A stretch of 64,000 bases of DNA from Mesotoga prima MesG1.Ag.4.2. GTDB taxonomy: Bacteria > Thermotogota > Thermotogae > Petrotogales > Kosmotogaceae. The stretch spans positions 1,178,001 through 1,242,000 of the forward strand of contig NC_017934.1 of the NCBI RefSeq assembly GCF_000147715.2, in the 5' to 3' direction. Shown here in pieces: positions 27,101 through 36,380 of this stretch; within the stretch, counting starts at the first letter, position 1, and each line of letters starts with the position of its first letter. The notes under the pieces are model-generated. The model was not told where the DNA came from, made no database searches, and saw nothing but the letters and a program-made list of their open reading frames with translations. A program made the translations under genes and the position numbers.

Positions 27101-28390
27101 CTAGAACCTCATCTTAGGGATACCATCAAATTGACCCAGCAAATACGCCTTCTTAAGATTCAGATCCTTTCTTACATTTGTGAAATCAGTGAGTCTATAG
27201 AGCGAGCTCTCTCCAAGTTCATTTTTGTCAACAAACCAGAACTGGTCTCTACGAACTTTCTTGCTTTCGAGGATCAAAGGGTTGTGAGTGTTGCAGATCA
27301 TTTGAGCGTTCTTAGAATTCTCGCTAATAGAGTTGAACTTGTCGATAAGCGCCTCTACCAAAAGCGGATGCAGCTTTGAGTCAATTTCGTCGATAAGGAT
27401 TACCTTGCCGTGAGTCAATGCATCAACAACCGGACCGAGGATCTTGAAGAACTTCTTCGTGCCCTCAGATTCAAAATCTCGTAGATCACAAAGGATTTTC
27501 GCCTTCATAGACCTATCGGCGTTATACATTTCATGACTGGTGAATACATCATAGCTAAGAAACTTCTTTGAACCATCTCTTCCATCATGCACCTGCGTAA
27601 TATCGATTTCTAAGTCGTTACGCCTTCCAGTTATATCTTTGAAATAGGCCTCCACATCTTCAAATTCTTCACGCCTAATCTCAAGTCCACTTATACCTTG
27701 GTCGGCTTCACGCATGAAATTCACAGTCTTTTCATAGAGTGTCTTGTCTTCGTAGAGCCTGGCTGCAGTGAGAGACGTAGGAAATCTTGACGCATCGATA
27801 ATTATCATAGACAGGAAATAGTCGAAAACAGTTTTCACAAGATCAACAGAGCCAATCTTGTTTATCACTGATAAGAATAAGACGTTAGGATTTGTGAATT
27901 CTACGAACTTCTTCAATTCTCCATATTTCTTAGTGATCACGATATCTTTCTTCGAAGCGGATTCCCTCGAGAAGATCCTTGTTTCTCTTTCATGAGTAAT
28001 GAAAAGCCACTCGCTGTAAATCTTATCCCCTTGAATTTCGAATCCGTATCTGAATTTGCGAGGACCCCCGCTGTACTCTGTAAGAAACTCAATCTCAAAC
28101 TTCGTTGGTCTTTTCTCCGCGCCCTCTTTGAAAGCAAAACGATCTGTCTGAAGGCGATAGCTATCATCAAAGGAGTGAAGAAGGATATCACGCATCTTTG
28201 CTATTCCCTTGAGAAGATTGCTCTTGCCTCCGGCATTCTTTCCGTAAATGAATGAAGACTTCAGTAGACACCATTTACCTGAAACGAAAGTATTGAGTTC
28301 TTGCAATTCCGAGACAGACTCACACTCCATGGAGAAGACGGTTTCATCTAGAAAGGAACGGAAATTCTCAATCGCGAAAGAAACTAACAT
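27101..28390 (-). CDS. rloA: RloA-like AAA ATPase (AbiLi type)
   Basis: A 429-residue ABC/SMC-style ATPase. MLVSFAIENFRSFLDE is the typical start and FIYGKNAGGKSNLLKGI is Walker A (about residues 47-55 of the product). The C-terminal part has KVILIDEIDSKLHP (Walker B with DE) and MICNTHNPLILE (the switch His). The start at 28390 follows GGAGGTGA; an earlier in-frame ATG at 28411 lies before that site. It pairs with the RloB-type gene 4 bases downstream, forming a two-gene defence operon. A perfect inverted repeat lies about 75-95 bases upstream. Confidence 0.87.
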   Translation of the reverse strand: MLVSFAIENFRSFLDETVFSMECESVSELQELNTFVSGKWCLLKSSFIYGKNAGGKSNLLKGIAKMRDILLHSFDDSYRLQTDRFAFKEGAEKRPTKFEIEFLTEYSGGPRKFRYGFEIQGDKIYSEWLFITHERETRIFSRESASKKDIVITKKYGELKKFVEFTNPNVLFLSVINKIGSVDLVKTVFDYFLSMIIIDASRFPTSLTAARLYEDKTLYEKTVNFMREADQGISGLEIRREEFEDVEAYFKDITGRRNDLEIDITQVHDGRDGSKKFLSYDVFTSHEMYNADRSMKAKILCDLRDFESEGTKKFFKILGPVVDALTHGKVILIDEIDSKLHPLLVEALIDKFNSISENSKNAQMICNTHNPLILESKKVRRDQFWFVDKNELGESSLYRLTDFTNVRKDLNLKKAYLLGQFDGIPKMRF

Positions 28391-28462
28391 CCCCTCACCT
28401 CCCCGGTACAAAGCACATAAAGACTATCGACCATTTATGACTGGATAAAAAAGTCAACTCTA

Positions 28463-28484
28463 ATATATCATATTCGTGATATAT
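28463..28484. promoter_or_regulatory. Inverted repeat upstream of rloAB
   Basis: ATATATCA (28463-28470), spacer TATTCG, TGATATAT (28477-28484): perfect 8-base arms in AT-rich promoter-like sequence. It is placed where an operator or regulator site of the rloAB transcript could be. No candidate regulator gene is adjacent. Confidence 0.45.
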
Positions 28485-28967
28485 ATACAAATACACATGT
28501 TAAGACTTCATAGTAGAGTTCGCGTTCTTTTTCGTGAATTGTCTTGCACTGAAAGGAGTATGGCTAAATGACTCACCTTTAAAGTAATCCTCAACAAAAA
28601 ACTGTGGACCCATCATTATCATTGCATCCTAAATCAGCGCTTAATGGTAAGAGACACTCTCCTGAAGGTCAAGCACATGTCGCGACCGCGCAAGGTATGA
28701 ACTTAAACCGCGCCATCTCTTTACCATACGCTCTTAAGAGTCGTTTTTGTTGGTCGTCCCGAAAGACAATTCAATTCTGGCTTGAAATATTTGGATGGAT
28801 GACAAGCAAGGCTTCCTTAAGCAATTTCTAGAATGGAGTCCCCAAGAAACAGGCAATCTTGAGAATGGAATAATAGAGTTTGTCTCTGTTTGTTTTCCAA
28901 ATTTTCTTTGCGAGTCTGACTTCAAATGCTTGCGGTGCTATAATTCAGGCATAGGGGGAGGTGAATT
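28485..28967. other. 483-base gap, mostly unremarkable
   Basis: No plausible gene. A fragment AGAATGGAGTCCCCAAG at about 28830 resembles the dispersed AATGGAGTC repeat. The last 30 bases hold a promoter-like TATAAT (about 28939) and GGGGGAGGTGA, the ribosome site of the broken DUF2442 gene. Confidence 0.4.
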
Positions 28968-29248
28968 ATGATAAGAATAGCTCAGGCAATAGCTACTGAA
29001 GGGCTGAAGTTAAGACTCACCTTTGAAAATGGAGTATCTGGAACTGTAGATTTTTCTGAACTGGCAAAATCTACTCTTTTTGCTCCTCTCACGATGATGA
29101 GTTTTTTGAAAGCGTTAGCATTATCAGGGACGGCAGAGCTTTAGCGTGGGGAGAAGATCTTGAGATCTGCGCCGATTCTCTTTTTCTGAGAATAACGGGA
29201 AAGAAGCCAGAAGAAATCTTCCCAAAACAAAGACCACTGTCTGAATGA
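28968..29248 (+). pseudogene. DUF2442 protein, frameshifted
   Basis: From ATG 28968, with GGGGGAGGTGA upstream, the frame reads MIRIAQAIATEGLKLRLTFE, then NGVSGTVDFSELAKSTLFAPL. After CTCAC near 29090 the family sequence continues in another frame as DDEFFESVSIIRDGRALAWG followed by EDLEICADSLFLRITGKKP and a stop at 29246-29248. Inserting one base after CTCAC gives ..FAPLTDDEFF.., the normal DUF2442 pattern. It overlaps the next, also broken, DUF4160 gene by 4 bases. DUF2442 and DUF4160 genes are common neighbours and regarded as a TA-like pair. Confidence 0.8.
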
Positions 29249-29505
29249 CTGAAATCAGTCGCTTCTATGGATAAATAATCTACATGTACTACGAAGATCA
29301 TCTTCCTTCACACTTTCATGCTCACTATGGTGAACATGAAGCTATCATAGAAATAGAGTCATTGGCAGTAATCGCAGGTTCCTTGCCTCACAGAGCCCTG
29401 GGACTGGTAATTGAATGAGCTTCAATGCACCAGAAAGATCTTTCTGCAGCATGGGAAGATGCAAAGGCGCTGCAACCTTTGAGAAAGATAGCACCGCTGA
29501 AATAG
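29245..29505 (+). pseudogene. DUF4160 protein with two in-frame stops
   Basis: Reading from ATG 29245: MTEISRFYG, stop TAA, IIYMYYEDHLPSHFHAHYGE, then HEAIIEIESLAVIAGSLPHR, ALGLVIE, stop TGA, ASMHQKDLSAAWEDAKALQP, LRKIAPLK and a terminal TAG. This is the full DUF4160 layout, including the HFHA-YGE core, interrupted at codon 10 and again where the family usually has Trp. ATGA overlap with the upstream DUF2442 gene shows they were one operon. Both members are now inactive. Confidence 0.82.
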
Positions 29506-30924
29506 AGACTCCGTCGCTCTTTCCAGACTACCTATTTCATGAATCACTCATACCTTTCTGGGTTTCACTATGTGTGACTACTGACGCTCTTCAGAACTAC
29601 GGATGGCTCCGGCAAAAATAGGGACTGACCGGTTTCTATGGTCCCATTTTTCGTGCCTCTTCGGTCATCCCGTAGTGATCTTGTACGGGATCTCGTCTCT
29701 TCAGTCTCGTCCTCTCTTTCTCTCACCCTCTCTCTTTTTTTCTCTCTCTTCCCTCTCTATCTCCCTTGTATCCCGTTCTCTCTCTTTCCTGGAAGAAGAA
29801 GTCCTTAAAGGTATGCATTCCTCTGGCCTCTTACTTCTTTTTCTAGGATTGTTGATGGTCTCTATATCGCGGATGATTAATCCACATAATTCGTATAATT
29901 TATGGATTTATGATCCATAAACAGTATTCAAGGTGGTACTGTTTACTTCGTGATGAAGATGAATTTTTCCAGAACCATTGTCAGGATGACGTTTAGCGGT
30001 GTCATCCCGTAGTGATCCTGTACGGGATCTCGACATAGAGATCGACATACGTTTAAGAGCCACTGATCGCTGTAAGCGAAAATAGGGACTGACCGGTTCC
30101 TATGGTCTGTCCCTTTTTCGCGAAAGGAAGGGATTCTGACCAGAAGCACGTCAGATGACATGAGGCGAGAGTATCCTGCCGCGAAAACATGTTGCTTCAT
30201 CCAGTATATCCCCACTGTCATCCCGTAGAGCTCCTGTACGGGATCTCAGTCCTTCTCTTCCTTCTCATCTCTCGCTTTTCTCTCGGGCTCATTACGAAGG
30301 AAAAAAGAACCTGGACGCGACGTGTCGAAGAATCGTTCTTCCCTGCGTAAACCGCTCAGTGTTTCTCATCCACTGGCTCCTTCCCCGTGAAGCGGAACTG
30401 GCCTCGCCGAATGCGAGACTGGCCAGGCGGAACCTGACTGGCCTGCGTTAGCAGACTGGCACTGAAGATCTTCGAAATATAATATGCTCTTATCGGAGGA
30501 CTGTGGACCGTTGACGGTTGACCTGAGAAGGGGCTGTTATCCCGTAGAGCCTCCAATGATGAGCGCCTCCTCTATCATCCCGAAATGCGTTTGAATGGGA
30601 TCTCATCTCTTTAGTCTCGCCCTCTCTCCTCTCTCGTAGTTCTTGACCAAGAACCTGGACACAAAGTGTCGGAACGAAGAACAGCTCTTTTGCTCTTGTT
30701 CTCCAAGGACGGGTCCATGATCTGGGACGACGGACGCAGGACGGGTTTTACAAGATGGAATCCCTACTTCCAGCATATACGAATGAGTCTGAGTTACGTT
30801 AATGCAAATAATGGAGTCGCCATCTATCGATGCAAATGGATCTGAAGTGAGCGTTCAGAACTTGAAATTACGATAACACTCTCATTGCCTGTTGAGATGA
30901 TAGACGCATACCCTCTTGATGCTT
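29506..30924. repeat. Long repeat mosaic, no gene
   Basis: Contains GGGACTGACCGG..GGTC hairpins (about 29620 and 30085), a pyrimidine-only tract at about 29697-29790, GATCCTGTACGGGATCTCG copies, an ACTGGC hairpin array at about 30388-30462, TCGGAGGACTGTGGACC, and ATGCAAATAATGGAGTCGCC near 30800. Open frames are repeat translations. Confidence 0.7.
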
Positions 30925-31323
30925 CTAATATCTTTTGTGAATAACGTCCACTAACATTGCGGGACTCATCACTCTCGCCAAATTCTCGGGAAAATGTTTT
31001 GCATTCCCGGTAACGATAGGAGCACCGGAGGCCCGCGCAACTTCGACAAAAGGTAAATCAGATAAATCAGGAAGTTTTATAGAGACAGGCTCAGGGCTCC
31101 CAAAAGAACCTTCCCTGAGAAAGAAGTCCAAGAGCGAGCGGATATCATCGTTCGAGAATTGAAACCTGGGTCTACGCAAAACTCTCTCATACTCATCGAT
31201 TATTCTTGCATCATAACAGGGAACGACGAACCTAGAAAGGATTGCATTCAATACAGCAGCAGGCTTACCGTATGGATTGATAAGCGCAGAGACAAGCACA
31301 TTCGTGTCAAGCACTATTCTCAT
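30925..31323 (-). CDS. PIN domain toxin
   Basis: A 132-residue PIN ribonuclease beginning MRIVLDTNVLVSALINPYGK with D6, then ARIIDEYERVLRR (Glu), DLPFVEVARASGAPIVTGNAKHFP (Asp and the strand where TGN replaces the more usual TxD). Same broad family as the PIN protein at 2018, with a different antitoxin type. It overlaps the upstream Phd-like gene by 4 bases. Open frame; probably active, though the last acidic position is Asn. Confidence 0.82.
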   Translation of the reverse strand: MRIVLDTNVLVSALINPYGKPAAVLNAILSRFVVPCYDARIIDEYERVLRRPRFQFSNDDIRSLLDFFLREGSFGSPEPVSIKLPDLSDLPFVEVARASGAPIVTGNAKHFPENLARVMSPAMLVDVIHKRY

Positions 31324-31601
31324 CGGTCTTCTTGTCTGCTCTCCGTTATCTCCCTATCGATTTCCTCTGCAGATAGGCTATTAAGGCCTAGCTTCAAAGA
31401 CTGAAGTCGCATCCGCTCAACTGCGAGCTCTGCCTTTGCCCGCGAAATCGCCTTCATTAAGAAGTCTAGATCCTCGTCAGCTCTTATCATTATTGCTTTG
31501 GGCTTGCCATTAACTGTTACGATAACCTCGGATCCCTCATCAAGCGTTTCCCACACTGCTGAGGGATTGCTTCTCAAATCTCGAGTAGCAATATATTTCA
31601 T
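31320..31601 (-). CDS. Phd/YefM-type antitoxin
   Basis: A protein of 93 residues. The N-terminal domain MKYIATRDLRSNPSAVWETL followed by EGSEVIVTVNGKPKAIMIRA is the Phd/YefM DNA-binding fold, and the helical acidic C-terminal part (AEEIDREITESRQEDR) would wrap the PIN toxin. The start at 31601 follows GAGGTGG at good distance; ATG 31604 is also possible. The upstream region has three TGTAT direct repeats (about 31612-31645), a likely operator. Confidence 0.8.
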   Translation of the reverse strand: MKYIATRDLRSNPSAVWETLDEGSEVIVTVNGKPKAIMIRADEDLDFLMKAISRAKAELAVERMRLQSLKLGLNSLSAEEIDREITESRQEDR

Positions 31602-31679
31602 CATGACCACCTCGTATACAAATATATCATACAATTAATCATACATTATAACATTCGGATGCCACTGGTTCCTTTTCCT

Positions 31680-32040
31680 TCTCTTACTTATTATCATCAG
31701 ATAGTCCTCCTGGAGCAACAAAGGCCTGCTGTGCGTTCTGAACAACCGAGAAAGAGCATTGACGAGACGTTCGCCTCGCTCACGAGAAAGCGAGAGCGAA
31801 AATAGGGACTGACCGGCTCCTATGGTCTCATTTTTCGCGTAAATGCAGATATTTCAACCAAGACCTTTTTCGGGCGAACAGCCGTTCGCCCCTACAAAAG
31901 AATCGCTTAATCGTCTGACATTGTCATCCCGTAAAGTTCGCCCTGAATCCTCTCACATAGTCATCCCGTAGAGCTCCTATACGGGATCTCGCTCTTGTCA
32001 TCCGTCTCGCCCTTTCGATATGAATGCTTTGCTCCAAACA
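31680..32040. repeat. Repeat mosaic, no gene
   Basis: GAGCGAAAATAGGGACTGACC and GGTCTCATTTTTCGCG pair at about 31793-31840, a palindrome variant at 31872-31891, and two TGTCATCCCGTA hairpins. A block here also resembles 32880-33060. Confidence 0.65.
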
Positions 32041-32080
32041 CGTGTTAAAATAACACCGAGAATTCTTGGGAAGTGATCTT

Positions 32081-32326
32081 ATGAAACCGGCTAGCATCAG
32101 GAAGCAAATGATTGACGAGCTTGAGAATATTCCGGAAGATAAGCTTCAGCTGCTACTGGAACTAATCAGAAGCAGTAAGTCCGATCTTTCGGATCTTCAG
32201 CCAAAGAGAAGATCGATTACCGACTATGCAGGTTCATGGAAAGAGATGGATTCGGAACAATACAACACTATGATCAATAAACTAAGAGACCGAAGAGAAA
32301 AGGCAAGAAGGGAGCGCAATGTCTGA
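32081..32326 (+). CDS. Antitoxin of a VapBC-like pair
   Basis: A product of 81 residues, start at 32081 after GAAGTGAT. The N-terminal helix pair MKPASIRKQMIDELENIPED and LLLELIRS is typical of DUF2281/VapB-like antitoxins that begin with an elongated helix. The basic C-terminal part (NKLRDRREKARRERN) is unusual for a toxin-binding tail, which is commonly acidic, so which end binds what is uncertain. It overlaps the PIN toxin by 8 bases. The antitoxin frame is intact while its toxin is frameshifted. Confidence 0.65.
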   Translation: MKPASIRKQMIDELENIPEDKLQLLLELIRSSKSDLSDLQPKRRSITDYAGSWKEMDSEQYNTMINKLRDRREKARRERNV

Positions 32327-32725
32327 CTTAGCACTTCTGGATACAGACATACTTTCCATGTTCTTCCTTGGCCATTCTCCGGTAGTATCCAGAATGGAAG
32401 AATATTCACAGATCACGAGAAAGTCTATCTGAGCCTAATAACGTACTACGAAATACTCAGCGGTTTGAGACACATTGAAGCGACAAGACAAATAGAGCAA
32501 TTCCTGGAGTTTTGTCTTTTCAATGAAGTACTTCCTATTACTCTTGAATCAGCTTCTGTTGCTGCGACTCACTACGCGTATCTTAGAAGACTCGGAACGC
32601 CTTTGGATGATATGGATCTTCTCATAGCTGGTACAGCCATAGAAAACGACATAACTTTAGTCACGCACAATATGAAACACTTCAGCAGAATTCCGGGATT
32701 GAAGCTGCAAGACTGGATAGATTAA
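32319..32725 (+). pseudogene. VapC-type PIN toxin, frameshifted
   Basis: From ATG 32319 the frame reads MSDLALLDTDILSMFFLGHS, then PVVSRMEEY and soon stops. The homology goes on in the next frame as FTDHEKVYLSLITYYEILSG, then LGTPLDDMDLLIAGTAIEND and THNMKHFSRIPGL. Adding one T at GAATATTC (about 32400) gives ..EEYFTDHEKVYLS.., restoring a standard PIN protein of about 135 residues. D8 and the later Glu/Asp sites are present. The deletion is in a run of two T. The antitoxin gene is open, the toxin is not. Confidence 0.82.
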
Positions 32726-33480
32726 CTGAATCTCCGATATTGTTCAGCGACCCTCCCACTTGATGTCCCCCATGTCATTGTGAATAGTTAGCACAGAATA
32801 TCGTCAGAGAAGCGCTACACGCCTCAAAGAAATGTCCTTCGTCAGCCATCCAAGAGAAAGGTAGTCCTACGTCCGGTAGGATCAATCGAGAAAGAGCATT
32901 GACGAGACGTTCGCCTCGCTCACCAGAAAGCGAGAGCGAAAATGGGGACTGACCGGTTCCTATGGTCCCATTTTTCGCGTAAAAGGCAGAGATTCCAACC
33001 AGGACCTTTTTCGGGCGAACGGCCGTTCGCCCCTACAAGAGAACTGCACAATCATCTGAAATTGTCATCGCGTAGTATTTCGAATAGGGGACTGACGCGC
33101 TCCTGACGTCTGTCACATTTTTTGCGCCTCTTCTGTCATCCCGTGATGCTTCTGCACGGGATCTGGCTCTTTCTAAACACAAGATCCGGATTCGTTCTTA
33201 TCGGAGGACGGTGGACCCTTGACGGTTGACCTTAGAAGTAGTTGTCATCCCGTAGTGCCTGCCCCAATATGATCCTGTTTGGGGGTTCTGCACGGGATCT
33301 CTCTCTTCTCGTCACTTTCTTCGAGGTCCTCAACCAACAACCTTGGCACAGCGTCGAAGAACTGGTCTTTCGCATATTGCTCTTATGAACGAAGAACAAA
33401 GCTCCTAGCTTCGCAACGAAGAACCAGATTACTGGAATGCAAATAATGGAGTCTGTCACGAAAGGTCGTGATATCCCTGG
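32726..33480. repeat. Repeat mosaic, no gene
   Basis: GGGACTGACCGG..GGTCCCATTTTTCGCG at about 32944-32978, the 20-bp palindrome at 33013-33032, GTCATCCCGTGATGC hairpin, and GGAATGCAAATAATGGAGTC near 33432-33455. Confidence 0.65.
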
Positions 33481-33672
33481 TCAAGTTGCTTCAGTCAAGT
33501 CTTTAATCTGAGCAATTGGTGCGTATTCTTTCACATTATTAATGCCGTCTTTACAATTGCTCTTGGTTGAATAACCTTCGCCTGTGGCAATAATTTCTCC
33601 GTTGGGTGCTAGGAGTCTGAATCGATATTCATTATTCTTGTCCTTGAAGATTTCAAACCGGGGTTCTTTCAT
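33481..33672 (-). CDS. DUF1508 (YegP-like) domain protein
   Basis: A product of 63 residues with one DUF1508 repeat: PRFEIFKDKNNEYRFRLLAP, then NGEIIATGEGYSTKSNCKDG and INNVKEYAP. E. coli YegP has two such repeats; single-repeat forms are common. The start at 33672 is inferred from AAGGAGGT about ten bases upstream and from the domain limits. The role of the domain is unknown. A 49-residue zinc-ribbon gene lies 127 bases upstream on the same strand. Confidence 0.75.
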   Translation of the reverse strand: MKEPRFEIFKDKNNEYRFRLLAPNGEIIATGEGYSTKSNCKDGINNVKEYAPIAQIKDLTEAT

Positions 33673-33799
33673 TGCATTTTCTACCTCCTTGGTCAGGTCA
33701 AGACACCTGATAGCTTTTTTTGCACGACACAACGTTCAAATAACAATAAGTCTTTCTTTAGAATTACTGTCCAGCTTTGGTTTCGAAATCACTGGCCAG

Positions 33800-33949
33800 C
33801 TACTTTGTTCTTCGGACTAGAGTGAAATTAGTCTCGTAACACTTGCTGCATGGAGGAAATCTTTCGCCCTTCACACAAGTGACTTCATTACCACAGTTTG
33901 TGCATTTGTAGATGCCAGAGACTTCGACTTTCTGGCCCGTTGTTGCCAA
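33800..33949 (-). CDS. Small zinc-ribbon protein, 49 residues
   Basis: Reading from TTG 33949 (AAGGAGGTGAAAAG just upstream): MATTGQKVEVSGIYKCTNCG, NEVTCVKGERFPPCSKCYET, NFTLVRRTK. It has two Cys pairs, CTNC and CSKC, 19 residues apart at their first Cys, plus one extra Cys between, in a rubredoxin or zinc-ribbon layout. It is short and starts with TTG, so it is easily missed. The strong ribosome site and conserved-looking Cys pattern support it. Function unknown; metal binding is inferred. Confidence 0.7.
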   Translation of the reverse strand: MATTGQKVEVSGIYKCTNCGNEVTCVKGERFPPCSKCYETNFTLVRRTK

Positions 33950-35219
33950 TCTTTTCACCTCCTTCCAGTGAACTTATGCATAACTCATCAAGCGTGATTC
34001 CAAGAATTGAGTGCTTCAACTTGAGCAGCAATGACACTCCTTCTACGAAGCAAATTCCCCAGAGTAGATAGGTAAGTCAGCAATTAATAATGCCTTTATT
34101 TTACTACTTTATCAACATAAAACAAAACGCAGCTTATGGTAATCATAGATGAGCCTATCTTGAGAATTTAGTTCACACAAATCTGCTAATAGAAGAAGCA
34201 AGAAACAAGAGTGGATTAGAAAGTCTAATCTGATTCGAAGACTTATCAGCTTGGTAGATGAGAAAAAGTGCTCTTAATAATTGCTCTACACCCGATGACG
34301 TATTATGTCAGTGCTACTGTCTGAAGCCGCTAGCTCTTTACTCGGTCTTTCTCGTGTGAATGAGCTTGCATTACGCTACTGTAAATAATAGAGTCTGTCC
34401 CGAAAGGTCAAAGGTTCACCCTCGGCAATGTAAAAAACGGAGTCTGTCTGTCCCTGAAGGTTCACCCTTTCTCGCAGAAACGAGGACGGAAAACTGATCC
34501 AATTTAAAGCGAACTACCTTATTGGAATGTAAATAATGGAGTCCCCAAAAGGTCCTAAAAGATGGATGTCTCTTCTCGCCCCATTTTGATTTTCTTTTCT
34601 CTTTGCATTGCTATCCTGAAAGAAGAACGTGGTTACGGCAATGTAAATAATGGAGTCTGTCCCCAAAGGTCCCTGCCAAAAAGTGAAACGGAGTCCCTAT
34701 TTTTCGCTTACAGCGATCAACGGTTTCTAAGTGCGAGATCCCGTGCAGGTGCATCACGGGATGACAAATGGGTGGATTTCGCGGCAGGCTCTAAGGGATG
34801 ACAGTGTGGAGACATTACGGGGCGAAACAATATCTTTTCAGGATAGTATACTCCCCCCTTCAGGTCATCCTGACAATGCTCCTGGTCAGGATCACGGCCC
34901 TTCGAGAAAAACAGGACAGACCATAGGATCCGGTCAGTCCCTATTTTCGCTCGCTCAGTCCCTATTTTCGCTCGGGTCTTCTCATGCGTGAAGCAAACTC
35001 TCTATGCTCTTTCGAGGCTCTAACCTACAGCGCACAACCGCCACGGCTCATAATGTCTGCGGAGGGATACTTGCAAAATTACCAGCGGTCTTGGGTTCTG
35101 GGTCTAGGGTATCGCGAGAGCCCCCAGAAAATTGAGACTCCATCTTCATGAAAGAGCGGTTCATCGTTGGTTAGGATCGCGGAGCGGGAAGGCTAACAGG
35201 ACGTACGCTAGATCCCCTG
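33950..35219. repeat. 1.27-kb gap: featureless part, then repeats
   Basis: 33960-34330 shows nothing I recognise. From about 34373 there are three copies of GTAAATAATGGAGTC or GTAAATAATAGAGTC (near 34380, 34530 and 34645) and a variant near 34440. Then come GATCCCGTGCAGGTGCATCA (34735), a CCTGAC..GTCAGG hairpin (34870) and GGGACAGACCATAGGATCCG (34908). No gene. Confidence 0.6.
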
Positions 35220-35567
35220 TTATGTTATATCGAGAAGTATTTTTATGACTTCAAGGACTTGTGACATTACTTCATCCGAGACTCTGCCGATTCTCTTTTC
35301 AAGCCTTTCTCTCGATATGGATCTTACGTCTTCGCTCTTGATGTAGCTTGTGAGATCAAGGCCGGTTTCCCTGCCGGATATCTCAACGTGAAGAGGGATG
35401 GATTTGTTTTTTGATGTAATCGGAACTACTATAACAAGTTCCGCCGGCCCATGGTTGAACTGGTCAACAGAGATTACCAGGCATGGTCGAAAACCGGCCT
35501 GTTCTCTACCTCTGACCGGGCTCAGGTTCGCCAGCCAGATTTCGCCTCTCGAAGGTAGATTATTCAT
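35220..35567 (-). CDS. MazF/PemK-type endoribonuclease toxin
   Basis: A product of 115 residues from M6 of the open frame. RGEIWLANLSPVRGREQAGF, RPCLVISVD, VPITSK and LDLTSYIKSEDVRSIS form the MazF/PemK layout; the conserved Arg in RGREQ and the Ser/Thr in PITS are there. It cleaves mRNA in its known relatives. The start is uncertain between 35567 and 35582; 35567 gives an 8-base overlap with the antitoxin. Open frame with all motifs. Confidence 0.87.
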   Translation of the reverse strand: MNNLPSRGEIWLANLSPVRGREQAGFRPCLVISVDQFNHGPAELVIVVPITSKNKSIPLHVEISGRETGLDLTSYIKSEDVRSISRERLEKRIGRVSDEVMSQVLEVIKILLDIT

Positions 35568-35811
35568 CTTTGTCCAATCCATCAGCGATTGCCGTTTCCC
35601 ATTCTTCTCTCTCGTTTTGTTCGTCTTTCCAGAGTTCTTCCGCTTCTTTTAGTCTTGCGAAGGCCCTGTTGGCATCGTTCAGAAGCATTTTCCGCCTGTA
35701 GGCATCCACCGCTTTAGCAAGAATCTCACCTATCGTTTCGCCACTGGCCGAAGCCATGGCCTTAAGCCTGGAATGAGTTTCAGACGAAATTCGCACGATC
35801 TGCGTCTTCAA
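35560..35811 (-). CDS. MazF partner antitoxin, ribbon-helix-helix style
   Basis: A protein of 83 residues. MKTQIVRISSETHSRLKAMA and ASGETIGEILAKAVDAYRRK is a ribbon-helix-helix DNA-binding domain. The C-terminal part FARLKEAEELWKDEQNEREE and TAIADGLDKDE is the acidic toxin-binding tail seen in antitoxins paired with MazF. It is directly upstream of, and overlapping, the toxin. Upstream sequence (about 35815-35865) is AT-rich with TATACTGATAATATAGCATA, which looks like the promoter/operator. Confidence 0.8.
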   Translation of the reverse strand: MKTQIVRISSETHSRLKAMASASGETIGEILAKAVDAYRRKMLLNDANRAFARLKEAEELWKDEQNEREEWETAIADGLDKDE

Positions 35812-35867
35812 GATATATCACCACCGAGTAAACATATTTGTATACTGATAATATAGCATACTTTGTA

Positions 35868-36138
35868 TGAAAGGCAACCAAAAGAGCCCTCGGGTGTCAT
35901 TCGAAAGAACAAGAAGAGAGAGAGAGGGCGAGACATGAGCGGCGGGTCTCGGATTTTGGGTTTACGGTATCGCAAGAACGGAAGTGATGCTGCTGCGCAG
36001 GAAGCCTGTCAGGTCAACCGATTGACTAAGGGACGGATGTGAGAGGGTAGAGGATAGAGGTTTGAAGTTCAAAGTCTTCTTGCCTCTAACCAAGCGATGA
36101 AACAACGTTAGTCATCAGCCGTTTTCCGAAAAGAACAA
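35868..36138. repeat. Short gap with hairpin modules
   Basis: GAAGTGATGCTGCTGCGCAGGAAGC lies at about 35981-36005, one module of the GAAGTGATG hairpin type. The rest, including GTCAACCGATTGACTAAGGGA, is unremarkable. Confidence 0.5.
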
Positions 36139-36380
36139 CTAATCGAAGAGAAACTCAAGCAAGTCTTTCTTTGTCATTTCAAAGTGTCCGGCAATTTCTA
36201 TAAGTATGGCGTTAAGTGTACCGGGCTTCAGCGTCTGTGATGAGGAATAGTTATATGATGCTCCCCTTTCCGCTTTGTAGTTAGTCTCACGTGGCTGTCG
36301 GTTTGACGTGTGACCTCATACCCTAACTTTGTGAGAACTTTCAGCAGTTCTTCAAAGGTGATATCTCGAGGGAGTTTCAA
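36139..36380 (-). pseudogene. hicA: HicA toxin, frameshifted
   Basis: From a TTG start (36380) the frame reads LKLPRDITFEELLKVLTKLG, YEVTRQTDSHVRLTTKRKGE, HHITIPHHRR and stops. The homology goes on in the next frame as TLKPGTLNAILIEIAGHFEM, TKKDLLEFLFD to TAG at 36139. One base is missing near 36233. HicA is a small dsRBD-like mRNA endonuclease whose active His lies in the SH segment, which is still encoded. The TTG start overlaps the HicB stop by four bases. Antitoxin open, toxin broken, as in three other pairs here. Confidence 0.82.

Noticed and set aside
29697-29790. Pyrimidine-only tract
   Set aside because: Simple low-complexity sequence inside a repeat block; a matching purine tract at 40595-40700 shows it is part of a dispersed repeat, not a specific signal.
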